The notes under the pieces: generated by a model
Database searches by the model: none
Seen by the model: only the letters and a program-made list of their open reading frames with translations
What the model was told of the DNA's origin: nothing
Source of the DNA: an uncultured Pseudoxanthomonas sp.
GTDB taxonomy: Bacteria; Pseudomonadota; Gammaproteobacteria; Xanthomonadales; Xanthomonadaceae
Reading direction: 5' to 3'
NCBI RefSeq assembly: GCF_946886695.1
Contig: NZ_CAMPJD010000003.1
Location: 1-64,000 of the forward strand
DNA length: 64,000 nucleotides
Position numbers and translations under genes: made by a program
Shown here: piece by piece, positions 52,991 through 61,697 of the stretch
Layout of the letters: every line of letters begins with the position of its first letter
Position numbering within the stretch: position 1 is the first letter of the stretch

Positions 52991-55466
52991 ACGACGTCTC
53001 CTCTTCCTGCGCCGGCCATGGCTCGGATTCGAGCAGCCTTCCACCGACTATCGAAAGACGCCGGTTGATGTGCAGCCCATCGATGTCCTCGTGGGTGGTA
53101 TAGATGACGGTCTTGTCGCCGGACAGGGCGTTGAGCGTCGCCACGATCTTCTGCTTCGAGTCGCTGTCGATGCCGCGGAATATCTCGTCGAAAATGATGA
53201 TGTCCGCGCGCGAGAACAGAAGACGCAGGATCAGCAGCTTGCGACGCTGGCCTGTCGACAGGTTCGCACCCTGGTCGTGAACGACCGAGTCGATCGGATA
53301 CCGGGACGGCGAGATGAAATCCTCGGCGCCGACCCTTTTGGCATACTCGTAGATCTTCTTTCCGCCCCGCTCGTTGCTGAGGGTGATGTTGAATGCAATC
53401 GTCTCGCTGAAGATCTTGTCCTCGGCACGGATCAGGGCTACGCGGGAGAATCCCTGGTCGGCGCTCACGGGGGAGCCATCCGCCTCGTGGAACTCGATGC
53501 TGCCGACGACATTCTTGCGGACCAGGCCGGAGATGATCTTCAGCAACGTCGATTTTCCCGAGCCATTGACCCCTGACAGCAGGATGCGGTCCCCTGCACG
53601 CAGGGTGGTGTCGGGGGCTTCGATCCTGAAGTCTGAGGCAGGGTACTGGTAGGCCAGCCCGCGTATCCGCATCGTCGCGATGCGCGCCTGTTCCGGATCC
53701 ACGCGACGACGCTGTTCGATGGCGAGCAGATCAAAGTAGCGATCCACCACGACGGCCTGCTCCTGCAGGCTCAGCTTGGTTCTCAGGATCGTCCGCATCG
53801 CGACGAAACACACATCGCCGAGCGCAATCAAGGTGAAGATCTGGCCGAGGGAGATCTCCCGCTCCAGGATATGCAGGCGCGCGCCGATCAGTACGATCAG
53901 CAGCCCGCCAACGATCGCGATGAACCGCGGTACGTACACCAGCAGCTGTGAAGCGAGCATGCTCTTGAACTGCACATCGAGGAATCTTGAGACTCGTACG
54001 CGCTGATCGTCCAGGAATGCGTCCTCGCAACCGTTCTTGGCGATCACGCCGTGGCCCTCGAACAGGTTGATCAGGGCGTTGACCACCTCGCTCTTCTCGG
54101 TGAACCGTCGGCTCTCCAGCGATTTGACGTAGTTGACCGTCTTCCTGAGGATCAGGGCGTAGCAAGCGGAGACTGCCACGATCACCAGGCTTACCTTGAA
54201 GTTGACGTAAGCGGCGAGCAGCATCGCCAGCGCCAGGACAACGTAGTTGAACAGGTAGTCGTTGATGAAGACCGCGATGACCGATTTGATCCTCAGCAGG
54301 TCATTGAGGCGAAGGGATATCTCGCCGCGGGTATAGCTCGAAATAGATTCAAACGTGGAATGGACGAGACGCTCGTGCAACCCCCTGCACAGCCAGCCGT
54401 CCATGGACCTGCCGAGGGTGACCTCGGTGTATGACTTCATCAGGTTCAGGAAGAGTTCGAATCCGCGGGCCGCGAACAGAAGGCTCAGGAAACCATAAAG
54501 GGTCGCCATTTCCTTGGTCGGAAGCACTTCGTCGATCAGTATCTGATTGGCGTAGACGATGACCATGGCAAGCACGGATGCCAGCACGCCGACATAGAGG
54601 AGGCGCTTCAGATGGGCCCGCTGCTCCTGGGAGCGCATCATTTCGACCAGCAGACGCTGGATCGGCTCGGTACCGGCGTCGTCAGCCTCGATGCCTGACT
54701 CGGCTGGCGTGAACGTCAGGGCGACGGGCGTCTTCGCTGTTATCCGGTCGCCGTCGATCCTGAATGTCTTGTAGCGGGAGGGGATGATCGAGTCGTCCTC
54801 GCTGGACAACAGCTCGGACAGATATGCGGCCCGCTCGGCAGCGCTCCTGAAGCCGACTCGCTGTTCCAGAGACTCGAAGTAGATGAGCTTGTTGTAGTCC
54901 ATGACAAGATCGCTTCTCGGCTTCTGCGCCTGATAGTCGATCTTGAGTTCCGCACAGCGGCCAGCGACGTAGTGGCGCACGTACGCGAGCGTGATGTCCT
55001 CGTTGGTCGAGGAGGTGACGCGACTGAGATTGTCGCGGAGGTACTGGATGCTCTTCTCTTCGAAGCAGCCCTTCTGCGGATCCAGCACGTTGACGCCGCC
55101 ACGGGTTACCGAATGCAGCAGCAGATAGTGATTCCGCTTGCCGGACTCGACCATCACGATGCAGGGCAGCACGGAACCCAGCGCGTGCAGCGACAGCGTC
55201 GACGGCTCGATGATCCGGTAGGCGCACTCCACCCCGTTGCGGGACAGCGCGCGCTTGACGTCCTCGAAACTGCTGCCCTCCTCGTCGAACGACATCGATT
55301 CGCGCAGCTCGTGCCTCGGGATACTCACGCCGCAGATGTTCAGCGCCGCCTTGCACACCGCCAAGCCGCAGTCGTTGCTGGCCAACTGCCGCTCCGCGAA
55401 CCGATCAAGTGAAGCCGCACCGCCGGAGCGCCTCAACCACGAGAGTAGAGCGCGTGCCCTCATCAT
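52983..55466 (-). CDS. C39 peptidase-containing ABC exporter
   Basis: This 827-residue protein is of the bacteriocin/lantibiotic exporter type. The N-terminal ~150 residues are a C39 peptidase with Gln27 and Cys33 in ERQLASNDCGLAVCKAAL, His113 in RNHYLLLHSV and Asp129 in VLDP, all as required. The membrane domain follows, with helices such as LLYVGVLASVLAMVIVYANQ and FIAIVGGLLIVLIGA. The ABC domain has Walker A SGVNGSGKSTLLKI, a signature in the form LSTGQRRKL, Walker B IIIFDE and the H-loop TTHED. It should cut the leader after a double-glycine-like site and export the peptide. The HlyD stop overlaps its start (ATGATG). Confidence 0.93.
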   Translation of the reverse strand: MMRARALLSWLRRSGGAASLDRFAERQLASNDCGLAVCKAALNICGVSIPRHELRESMSFDEEGSSFEDVKRALSRNGVECAYRIIEPSTLSLHALGSVLPCIVMVESGKRNHYLLLHSVTRGGVNVLDPQKGCFEEKSIQYLRDNLSRVTSSTNEDITLAYVRHYVAGRCAELKIDYQAQKPRSDLVMDYNKLIYFESLEQRVGFRSAAERAAYLSELLSSEDDSIIPSRYKTFRIDGDRITAKTPVALTFTPAESGIEADDAGTEPIQRLLVEMMRSQEQRAHLKRLLYVGVLASVLAMVIVYANQILIDEVLPTKEMATLYGFLSLLFAARGFELFLNLMKSYTEVTLGRSMDGWLCRGLHERLVHSTFESISSYTRGEISLRLNDLLRIKSVIAVFINDYLFNYVVLALAMLLAAYVNFKVSLVIVAVSACYALILRKTVNYVKSLESRRFTEKSEVVNALINLFEGHGVIAKNGCEDAFLDDQRVRVSRFLDVQFKSMLASQLLVYVPRFIAIVGGLLIVLIGARLHILEREISLGQIFTLIALGDVCFVAMRTILRTKLSLQEQAVVVDRYFDLLAIEQRRRVDPEQARIATMRIRGLAYQYPASDFRIEAPDTTLRAGDRILLSGVNGSGKSTLLKIISGLVRKNVVGSIEFHEADGSPVSADQGFSRVALIRAEDKIFSETIAFNITLSNERGGKKIYEYAKRVGAEDFISPSRYPIDSVVHDQGANLSTGQRRKLLILRLLFSRADIIIFDEIFRGIDSDSKQKIVATLNALSGDKTVIYTTHEDIDGLHINRRLSIVGGRLLESEPWPAQEEETSYA

Positions 55467-56710
55467 GCTTGTTCGACCTTGATCTTCTTGAGCAGGTAGT
55501 CGAACAGGGAAATCCGGCCAAGGACGATGCGGGCCTGCAGTTCGTAGCCGACCTGCAACTGCGGGTGCCGCCCCGGCCTGATGTGCACCCGTGCCACGAA
55601 GGCCGGCGACTTGGCCTGGAAGACCTGCGGCTGGATCTTGCCGGCCGAGAGCTCGACAATCTCGCCCTCGATCGCCCCATGCTTGTAATGGTTCCAGGCG
55701 TGAAGCTCGAGATTGACCTTCTGGCCGACCCGGGCATCCTTGTATTGCTCGTCCGTCAGGATCAGCTCCGCCTCGAGCGCGGACCCCGAATCACGAATCA
55801 GGAACAGCTCCTCACCGCGCTCGACCAGATTGGCATTCAGGATGTTCTGCGAGACCCTGACGATGGTGCCCGCGACCGGTGCCCGGACGACCAGGCGGGT
55901 CAGAGCACCGGCGATTTCCTCCTGCTCCTGCCGCATGGATGCGATCTGTCCCTGGATCTCCGCGATCTCGCGCGCGACGTCGACCCGGCTCAACTCCAAG
56001 TCGGCGCGTTCCTTGTTGAGCTGCGCAACGTCGATCTCGGTCAGCAGGCTGTCGCGCTCTTTTTTCTGCAGGTTCGCCTGGAATTCGGAGTTGACCTGCT
56101 GCATCTGCTTCAGGTCCGCATGGGCGTTCGCTAGCAGCCGCACCTTCTCGATCTCGGACAAGGCCGGGCTGTCGAGAGCGGGAAGCGCGCGCTCTATGAT
56201 CCGTTGGGACATCGCCTCGATCCGGCCAGCTGCGCTCTTGCGCTTGGCGTCCATCTCGATGGTCGCCCGGATCTGACTGCGGTCGAGATCGGCCAGGCGC
56301 AGCTTGCTGGTGACGATGCGCGCATTGATCGCAAGCTTCTCGTCGATCGCGAGCAGGCGTTCGCCGTTGTACTTGGCTTCAAGCGACTTCGCTTCGATCG
56401 ACTGCTGCAGCTTCGCAAGTTCGACCGCCTGCTTTCTTCCATCGAGCTCAAGCAACACATCCCCGCGAGAGACCGTATCACCCAGGCGCCTCCTCACTGC
56501 CGCGATCAGGTATTGATCCTCGGAAATGAGCTTGGTGGGAGGCTTGTCGGTGCTTATCGCGCCATCGACATCGTCGACGTAGTCGTGGACCTGCACGAAC
56601 TGAAGGCACAGTCCGGCGATCAACACGAAGGCCAGCGTAAGACCAACGAGAACAGCCTCTGGACTCGCCGAGCCGAAGAGCCGTTCGATTTTTGCGTCGA
56701 TCCCTGACAT
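55463..56710 (-). CDS. HlyD-family periplasmic adaptor
   Basis: This 415-residue membrane-fusion protein links the ABC exporter to an outer-membrane channel such as TolC, which is not encoded nearby. It has one N-terminal membrane helix (AVLVGLTLAFVLIAGLCLQF), a lipoyl half (RRRLGDTVSRGDVLLELDGR), a long coiled-coil hairpin (LDSPALSEIEKVRLLANAHA; NKERADLELSRVDVAREIAE), the second lipoyl half (RAPVAGTIVRVS) and a beta-barrel (DEQYKDARVGQKVNLELHAW). The ATG at 56710 was used; a GTG two codons upstream, 8 nt after GAGG, is an alternative. Confidence 0.9.
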   Translation of the reverse strand: MSGIDAKIERLFGSASPEAVLVGLTLAFVLIAGLCLQFVQVHDYVDDVDGAISTDKPPTKLISEDQYLIAAVRRRLGDTVSRGDVLLELDGRKQAVELAKLQQSIEAKSLEAKYNGERLLAIDEKLAINARIVTSKLRLADLDRSQIRATIEMDAKRKSAAGRIEAMSQRIIERALPALDSPALSEIEKVRLLANAHADLKQMQQVNSEFQANLQKKERDSLLTEIDVAQLNKERADLELSRVDVAREIAEIQGQIASMRQEQEEIAGALTRLVVRAPVAGTIVRVSQNILNANLVERGEELFLIRDSGSALEAELILTDEQYKDARVGQKVNLELHAWNHYKHGAIEGEIVELSAGKIQPQVFQAKSPAFVARVHIRPGRHPQLQVGYELQARIVLGRISLFDYLLKKIKVEQA

Positions 56711-56774
56711 GCCCACGGCAATGGCCTCGATTGCGCAATCCCTGCTGCAATACCAATCTGGATTGGGTTCTGAT

Positions 56775-56799
56775 GCGGAGGCGGCGACGCCGCCTCCGC
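56775..56799 (-). promoter_or_regulatory. GC-rich hairpin between the precursor gene and hlyD
   Basis: A perfect 12-bp inverted repeat (GCGGAGGCGGCG around a single A) lies between the precursor stop and the hlyD start. No U-run follows on the minus strand. A weaker 6-bp stem (CGCGCT/AGCGCG) lies nearer the precursor stop, at about 56834-56853. Such hairpins often lower readthrough or protect the 3' end so that precursor mRNA exceeds the downstream mRNA. Confidence 0.55.
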
Positions 56800-56868
56800 G
56801 GTACACACCGGCAAGCCGGTCGCTTCAGCTCTACGCGCTCAGCGCTAAGCGCGCCATGAGCTCATGAC

Positions 56869-57015
56869 TCAGTTCGCCGACAGATTGTTCATCGTGAAGG
56901 TGAACGTCCATACCTCAAAGGGCTCGCAGGTGTCGACACCTGCAGCTTTTGCCGGCACTTCGGTGACGATGTCGAGATTGCGGAGATCCAGCTCTTTGCT
57001 CTTATCGTTGATCAT
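56869..57015 (-). CDS. Candidate RiPP/bacteriocin precursor peptide (48 residues)
   Basis: This short gene has a strong ribosome binding site (AAGGAG, 6 nt before ATG) and leads the transport and modification operon, the classic place for a precursor. The N-terminal part is charged and helical (MINDKSKE, then LDLRNLDIVTEV). AAG at residues 24-26, with Glu at -8 and Val at -7, is a plausible but non-canonical double-glycine-type C39 cut site (Lys at -4 is unusual). Cutting there leaves a 22-residue core: VDTCEPFEVW, then TFTFTMNNLSAN. The core has one Cys, five Thr/Ser, one Asp, three Asn, two Glu and aromatic residues, giving targets for the kinase and the oxygenases. No family was recognised. 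Confidence 0.75.
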   Translation of the reverse strand: MINDKSKELDLRNLDIVTEVPAKAAGVDTCEPFEVWTFTFTMNNLSAN

Positions 57016-57071
57016 TAACTACTCCTTAGTTTGATCAGTTGTGCTGCTGCGTCAGTGCATGCAGCGAGCCG

Positions 57072-57080
57072 ATCCTAGCA
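57072..57080 (-). promoter_or_regulatory. Possible extended -10 promoter of the precursor operon
   Basis: On the minus strand TGCTAGGAT matches an extended -10 element (TGn plus TAnnnT). It lies about 57 bp upstream of the precursor ATG. No convincing -35 hexamer is seen at the normal distance. This AT-richer stretch (57020-57130) is the only candidate promoter region for the eight-gene operon. The remaining 57131-57269 shows no gene I can support. Confidence 0.35.
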
Positions 57081-57269
57081 GTACGTTTTGTCACGCGTCC
57101 ATCAACATTCTGTAACATTTGCAGGTTAATGCGTGTACCTGATGAACGGTTTCGCGGTCATTCCTTCCCGATGAATGTGAGACGTGTCGTCAATTCATTC
57201 GCTACAGATGCATTCGCGAGTGGGAGACTCGCTTATCCAGCATTCCGAAGCCGTCTTCGATATGGCATG

Positions 57270-57480
57270 GAGAAGCGCATCCACCCGGCCATCGACATCA
57301 GCCGCTCCGGCACGCGCCGCGAGGACCTGCTGATCGAACCGGAGTCGCTGCGGAAGATCTGGATGGATCCTGCGCAAGCTGCTGCACCCGATGGACGAGA
57401 TCGCGGCGATGGAGTTCCTGCTGGACAAGATGAAGAACACAAAGTCCAACGACGAGTTCTTCAGCTCGATGAAGCGCTGA
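57270..57480 (+). pseudogene. Diverged, frameshifted copy of the rho 3' end
   Basis: This stretch matches 46593-46798, the last ~205 bp of rho, with about ten substitutions and one 4-bp duplication (GGAT repeated near 57365) that shifts the frame. It ends at the same stop codon. There is no promoter, start or upstream rho sequence, so it cannot make Rho. It marks the right edge of the operon-bearing island. The divergence indicates an imported rho end or an old duplication rather than a recent copy. Confidence 0.9.
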
Positions 57481-57503
57481 CCTGCTCCGGCAGCAGACAA
57501 AAA

Positions 57504-57524
57504 AAGCCCCGCGATGCGGGGCTT
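57504..57524. terminator. Terminator downstream of the rho remnant, bidirectional
   Basis: A 9-bp stem (AAGCCCCGC / GCGGGGCTT) with a GAT loop. On the minus strand it is followed by a run of seven T, so it is a strong terminator for the TonB-fold gene ending at 57578; on the plus strand it would end any transcript through the rho remnant. Confidence 0.85.
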
Positions 57525-57577
57525 CTTCGTTGGCTTCCTTGGCACGCGTATCGGCCGCGAAGAGCATTCACGCCGCC

Positions 57578-58444
57578 CTAGGCACCATCCAGCGGGGTCA
57601 GCAACCTGGGGCTGTTCTTGTTGCGGGCAAGGTGCACGCCACCCTCGGGGAGCGCACCAGGGGCGAACCCGGGCTGATCATCATCCGGTGCCCAGATCGG
57701 ACGTGATCGCGGGCCTGGCACATAGACCTCCCACTTGCCCTGGCGCTGCTGGCCGCTGAAGGCGAAGTCCACTGGCACACGCACCACCCAGTACGGTTGC
57801 GTTGCCTCCTCGCCTGCGGTCGGCGGGGTGAACGTCCATGTCCGGGCCGCCGCCATCGCGGCGGTGGCGAAACGTTCGCGATACTGGTTCATCTGCGCCT
57901 CGTTGGTGATGATGCGCAGATTGACCTGCTCGGTCGCCACTTCGCCGACGCTGCCGTCGCGCTCGACCTTGACCAGCAGGTAGGCCGTTCCCTGTGCGCC
58001 ACCCCGGGCCGGACCGGCCGGGTAGCTGGGCGGCTTGAGCTTGAGCGCAACAACGCGCTCGGCCTCGGGAGTTGCGGTGTGGTCGCCGAAATCCGCGCCA
58101 CGGATGGACACCTGCATCTGGCCATCGCCTATCGACTTGCCCACCACCAGCGCACTCATCTTGGTCAGCGCACGGCGTGGCTTGCCATCCACCAGCACCG
58201 GTTCGAAGCGCCATGTCGCGACATGATTGCCGACGAGCGCCGCGACGCCCTTCGGCAACGCTTCCGGCGCATCCAGCTCCACGCCTTCAACGCTGCCATC
58301 GGTCGCGATGGTGATCGACCCTGTCACCCGCAGGCTGGCCTCCACCTGCTTGCGTACGGCCGCCGCCCCCTGGGCCAAGGCTGGCTGTGCCAGCATCAGG
58401 GCGGCAACCAGGATCGCAGCGCGCCACATGACTCCTTGCTTCAT
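57578..58444 (-). CDS. Secreted protein with TonB C-terminal-like fold (paralogue 2)
   Basis: This 288-residue protein has a signal peptide ([20 protein letters not shown]) and two TonB_C-like half-modules: [20 protein letters not shown] leading to [20 protein letters not shown], then [20 protein letters not shown] leading to TWTFTPP and [10 protein letters not shown]. It is clearly related to 29800-30546 and, by layout and the YREFA/WRERF-like helix, to 61698-62513. AGGGAGAGG precedes the ATG at 58444. No TonB box partner, ExbB or ExbD is nearby. Periplasmic, function unknown. Confidence 0.75.
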   Translation of the reverse strand: MKQGVMWRAAILVAALMLAQPALAQGAAAVRKQVEASLRVTGSITIATDGSVEGVELDAPEALPKGVAALVGNHVATWRFEPVLVDGKPRRALTKMSALVVGKSIGDGQMQVSIRGADFGDHTATPEAERVVALKLKPPSYPAGPARGGAQGTAYLLVKVERDGSVGEVATEQVNLRIITNEAQMNQYRERFATAAMAAARTWTFTPPTAGEEATQPYWVVRVPVDFAFSGQQRQGKWEVYVPGPRSRPIWAPDDDQPGFAPGALPEGGVHLARNKNSPRLLTPLDGA

Positions 58445-58475
58445 CGTCCTCTCCCTCATCCTTGGAAATGCTGCC

Positions 58476-58540
58476 CGGTCCGGGCCCTTCCGCCGCATAC
58501 TATCGCCACGAGACAACGCGTGCACGGCCGAGGTCAGGAA
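58476..58540. repeat. Diverged copy of the antiporter upstream region
   Basis: This segment resembles 62636-62700: TCCGGGCCC, then CCGCATACTATC, then ACGC(G/A)TGCACGG in the same order and spacing. The latter is the promoter region and first codons of the antiporter gene at 62684. Both copies sit just upstream of a TonB-fold gene, so gene and flank look duplicated together. The copy has no usable antiporter frame. Nothing else is seen in 58541-58668. Confidence 0.6.
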
Positions 58541-58668
58541 CCGGCTTCGAGGTTCGCGGTGCACAAGACGAGGGACGGGAAGCGCGATGACGACCGCCCC
58601 GTCCGTGACACGCCGACCCGGCAGGCAAGTGCAAGTGCCAACGCGCGGCCAAGCAAAGGCGGTTGCGC

Positions 58669-60639
58669 TCATCGGCACTGGAAATCGTCAGCTCCCACCG
58701 GACCGCAACCGTCGCCCCATCGACCCGTCTGCCGCCAGTAATCGACCACGCCCGCTTTCACAAGCAGGGCCTTGAAGTCCGGGTGCGCGCGTGCGCCGGA
58801 ATACGGCACGTTCCAGAAGGCGACATAGGCGTGTTGTGCCATGGTTCCATCCTCGAATCCGGGCTAGGCTTCCAGTTCCCTGCGTAACGACCTCACCGCC
58901 AAGCCCGCACCCCCCCCCAGTGCGTCTGCCACGCTGGTGCGTGTGTATGCGACCTCCACTCCGCCGGCGTAAGCATCGTCCGCCAGCGCACGGCGCACGA
59001 GCACAAGCATCGCTTCCCGGTCGTCCAGCACTTCGCCCAGATCGCGCAAGAATGGCGTATCCAGACCGTCGTATCGCAGCAGGCGGCGATGCAGGGCTTG
59101 CAGCTCGGGCGTCCCTCCAGGCCGCCGGCCCGCGAGCTGGCGGAAAAAAGCCACGTAATCCGGCTCGCGCTGGCTGCCCTCCAGCCGAAGACCGCGCTGG
59201 TATTCGGCCTCCGCGTCCGGGTAGCGACGCGCGGCGGTGTAGTCGTACTGCAGGTCGCGCGACAGGAACAGCGCTCTGGGTTCGGTGGCGCGCACCTGCT
59301 CTACCAGCGCGATGGTGTCCTCCAGATGGCCCATCGCATAGAGCATGTAGGCGTAGTCCCACGTGCGCTCCTTGGTCAGCGGTCCGGCATCGGCGATCTG
59401 CCTGGCCAGCGCGATGGCCTCGGCCCGCCTGCCTTCGCGCCACAGCGCATTGGACCGGTCGCGCCTGGCCACCCAGCTCTCAGGCGCGATGCGGGCGATA
59501 TGGTTCCGGATCTGCAACGCCTCTGCACGCAACCGATCGGCCTGCACGTCGTCGAGTTCATCTGCCATGGAATTCAGCGAGACCGCGAGTGCATCCCAGC
59601 ACAGCACGCATTGCCCATCCAGCGCCACCATCTCGCGCGCGAGCTGCAGGCGCAGGCGATCGTGTTCGAAGTCGAACTGCTCGCGCATCACGATGCTGCG
59701 CCAGCGCAGGAATCGTTCGTAAGCCTCGACCTGCGTGGTGCCGCCCTGTTCGCGGTTGAACCTGGCCACATCCAGCTTCACGCTGAGCGCTCGCGCCACA
59801 TCGCGCGCAACCTCGTCCTGCATGGCGAATACGTCGCGCAGTTCGCGCGCGTAGGTCTTCGACCACAGGTGGGAGCCATCATCGGCACGGATCAACTGCG
59901 CGGTGACACGCAGGTGGCTCCCCTCGCGGCGCACGCTGCCCTCCAGCAGATAGGCCACACCAAGCGCATGGCCGACGGCGCGCAGGTCATTGCGCTTGCG
60001 GTTGACCGCCGCACTGGAGGTACGGCCCACCACGCGCAACGCGGGAGACTGCGCCAACTGGTTGCGGATTTCCTCGGCAAGGCCGTCGGCCATGTAAGCC
60101 TGATCGCGCGCCTGCGACAGGTCGGCGAACGGCAGGACGGCCAGCGAAGGCCGTGCTTGCGCCCCAGCCACCACGCTGGACGTGCTGCGAATGGCGCCGC
60201 GCGGCATCCAGGCGGTCACCGCCACGATCAGCAGCACCAGGGCCGCCGCGGCCACGATCCACACCCAGCGCAAACGGGGTGCGGCCGTCGGCGCTTCTTG
60301 CGCTGCGACGCCATCGACCGGCGGCGCATCGAAGCGATAGCCGATCCCATGCACGGTATGCAGCAGGCGCGGGTGTTGGGCGTCCTCGCCCAGCGCCTGA
60401 CGCAGCATGCTCATGATCCGGTTAAGTACGCTCTGGGTGACGTGCCGGTGGCCCCACACTGCATCCAGAATCTCGTCGCGCGTGAAGACCCGCCCGGGCG
60501 ACCCCGCGAGCATGGCCAGCACCGCGAACGCCTTCGGCTCCAGCGCCTGTTCCCGTCCCGCGCGCGACAGTCGCCGGCCGGCGAAGTCGATCACCACGTC
60601 GTCCAGGACCCATCGGCTGAGATTGGGATCAGGCGGCAT
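58669..60639 (-). pseudogene. CadC-type winged-helix regulator with TPR region, interrupted by an amber codon
   Basis: The protein has an N-terminal OmpR/PhoB winged helix at residues ~5-100 (FTRDEILDAVWGHRHVTQSV; LLHTVHGIGYRFD) and one membrane helix (WVWIVAAAALVLLIVAVTAW). A FlgO/TolB-like domain follows (LAVLPFADLSQARDQAYMAD) and then TPR-like helices. The frame stops at TAG (58864-58866). The same frame continues for ~64 residues with the family's conserved end (FWNVPYSGARAHPDFKALLV; VDYWRQTGRWGDGC; DDFQC), so the TAG looks like a nonsense change, perhaps from CAG. The truncated product (591 residues) keeps the DNA-binding domain and might still work. A run of nine G lies just upstream of the TAG but a slip there does not restore the frame. 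Confidence 0.8.
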
Positions 60640-60820
60640 GCAGTCCCCCACGGGGCGACGCCCGCTCGTTCAAGTATAGGCACGGACCCGAGTCGCGACG
60701 CGGGCATCCGGCAGGCGCGCCCTCACGACTTCCTGCGATTCTCCTAACGACATTCCCGTGCTCCGTCCGGACGCTGCCGGCTGTGGAAGCGATCCGCTGC
60801 CAAGCCGGGAGAGAACACAC

Positions 60821-61681
60821 ATGAATACAGCGCGCACGCGCTTGGGGCCCGCATTGCCCGGGGCGACCGGACAGCGTCTGATCCACGGGATGGGCCGCGT
60901 CATCCAGGCCACCGCCGTCGCCGGCCTACTGGCATTCGGCGCTTACATCGTCCTTCGCGCCACCGGTGCTACGCACAGGAATTTCGATCAGTGGCGCGCG
61001 CTGGTCGCGGGTCTGGCGATGCCGACGGCCCAGGACTGGATCGCCAACATCGGCATCGGTGTCCACTTCGTCATGGGCGCGGTGCTGGTGCTGGCGTGGC
61101 CGATCCTGTTGTCGGCGCGGATCCGCACCCGCCATCGCGCCGTGCATCGCTGGACGGGGCGGACCTATGTGACCGCCGGCATCCTGGCGGGCGCTGGCGG
61201 CATGTCATTCATCCTCACCCACGGCGCGTATACCCCGGCGGCGTCCGTTGCGTTCGCGATCTGGGGCGCGGTGATGATGCTGAGCGCGGTCATGGCCTAT
61301 GTGCACGCGCGCGCGAAACGTTTCGTCCTGCACCGCGCATGGGCGATCAGACTGTTCGCGATGGTGCTGGGCTCATGGGTGTTCGATCTCGAGATCCGCG
61401 CATGGAAGGACCTGGCCGGCGGACTCGGCATGGGTGCAGGCAACACCAGCGGTCCGTTCGACTACGCGATCCTGTACCTGTTTTTCGTTCCCAACCTGCT
61501 GGTCGCGGAATGCTTCATCCGCAACCAGCACAAGCACATCGCTGCGCATCGCGTCCTGAGATGGCTGGCTCTTGGCGGACTCGCGGTCGTCGGCCTGATC
61601 TTCGCCTATGCGGCCATCATGGTCAGCGCGACTCCCAGCGGGAAGTACGGGAACCACTTGCTGCAGCTGTTCAGCAACTGA
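60821..61681 (+). CDS. DUF2306 membrane protein
   Basis: This 286-residue integral membrane protein fits DUF2306: about seven helices, with IGVHFVMGAVLVLAWPILLS, HRAVHRWTGRTYVTAGILAG and FVLHRAWAIRLFAMVLGSW carrying the family's conserved His and Arg residues, which may bind haem or a quinone. The function is unknown. GGGAGAG precedes the ATG at 60821. It is divergent from the regulator gene at 58669-60639, which is a natural candidate to control it. Confidence 0.83.
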   Translation: MNTARTRLGPALPGATGQRLIHGMGRVIQATAVAGLLAFGAYIVLRATGATHRNFDQWRALVAGLAMPTAQDWIANIGIGVHFVMGAVLVLAWPILLSARIRTRHRAVHRWTGRTYVTAGILAGAGGMSFILTHGAYTPAASVAFAIWGAVMMLSAVMAYVHARAKRFVLHRAWAIRLFAMVLGSWVFDLEIRAWKDLAGGLGMGAGNTSGPFDYAILYLFFVPNLLVAECFIRNQHKHIAAHRVLRWLALGGLAVVGLIFAYAAIMVSATPSGKYGNHLLQLFSN

Positions 61682-61697
61682 CGAAGGGCAGTGAAGT

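Larger units (their letters stand above)
46802..57480. other. Candidate inserted island carrying a RiPP-like biosynthetic operon
   Basis: The segment from the end of intact rho to the end of a rho 3' fragment holds one eight-gene minus-strand operon and nothing else. Seven genes from hlyD to the phosphoesterase overlap by 1-23 bp. The transporter and adaptor genes are visibly more AT-rich than rho or ftsEX. No integrase or transposase is present, so homologous recombination at rho, or a past duplication, is a more likely route than site-specific integration. Inference from layout. Confidence 0.6.

Noticed and set aside
56806..56868. Second short peptide or longer HlyD N-terminus in the precursor-hlyD gap
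   Set aside because: Only very short frames without ribosome binding sites were seen, and the extended HlyD frame runs through the hairpin.
57131..57185. 11-codon minus-strand frame after GGGAAGGA
   Set aside because: The purine run is too close to the ATG, and the peptide has no supporting features.
57039..57581. 180-residue plus-strand open frame covering the rho remnant
   Set aside because: It joins non-coding sequence to a frameshifted rho fragment; only the 57270-57480 part resembles a gene, and it is broken.
58688..59443. 251-residue minus-strand frame suggesting a frameshift at the G9 run
   Set aside because: The conserved C-terminal sequence lies in the same frame as the main regulator gene, so an in-frame stop explains the break better than slippage.
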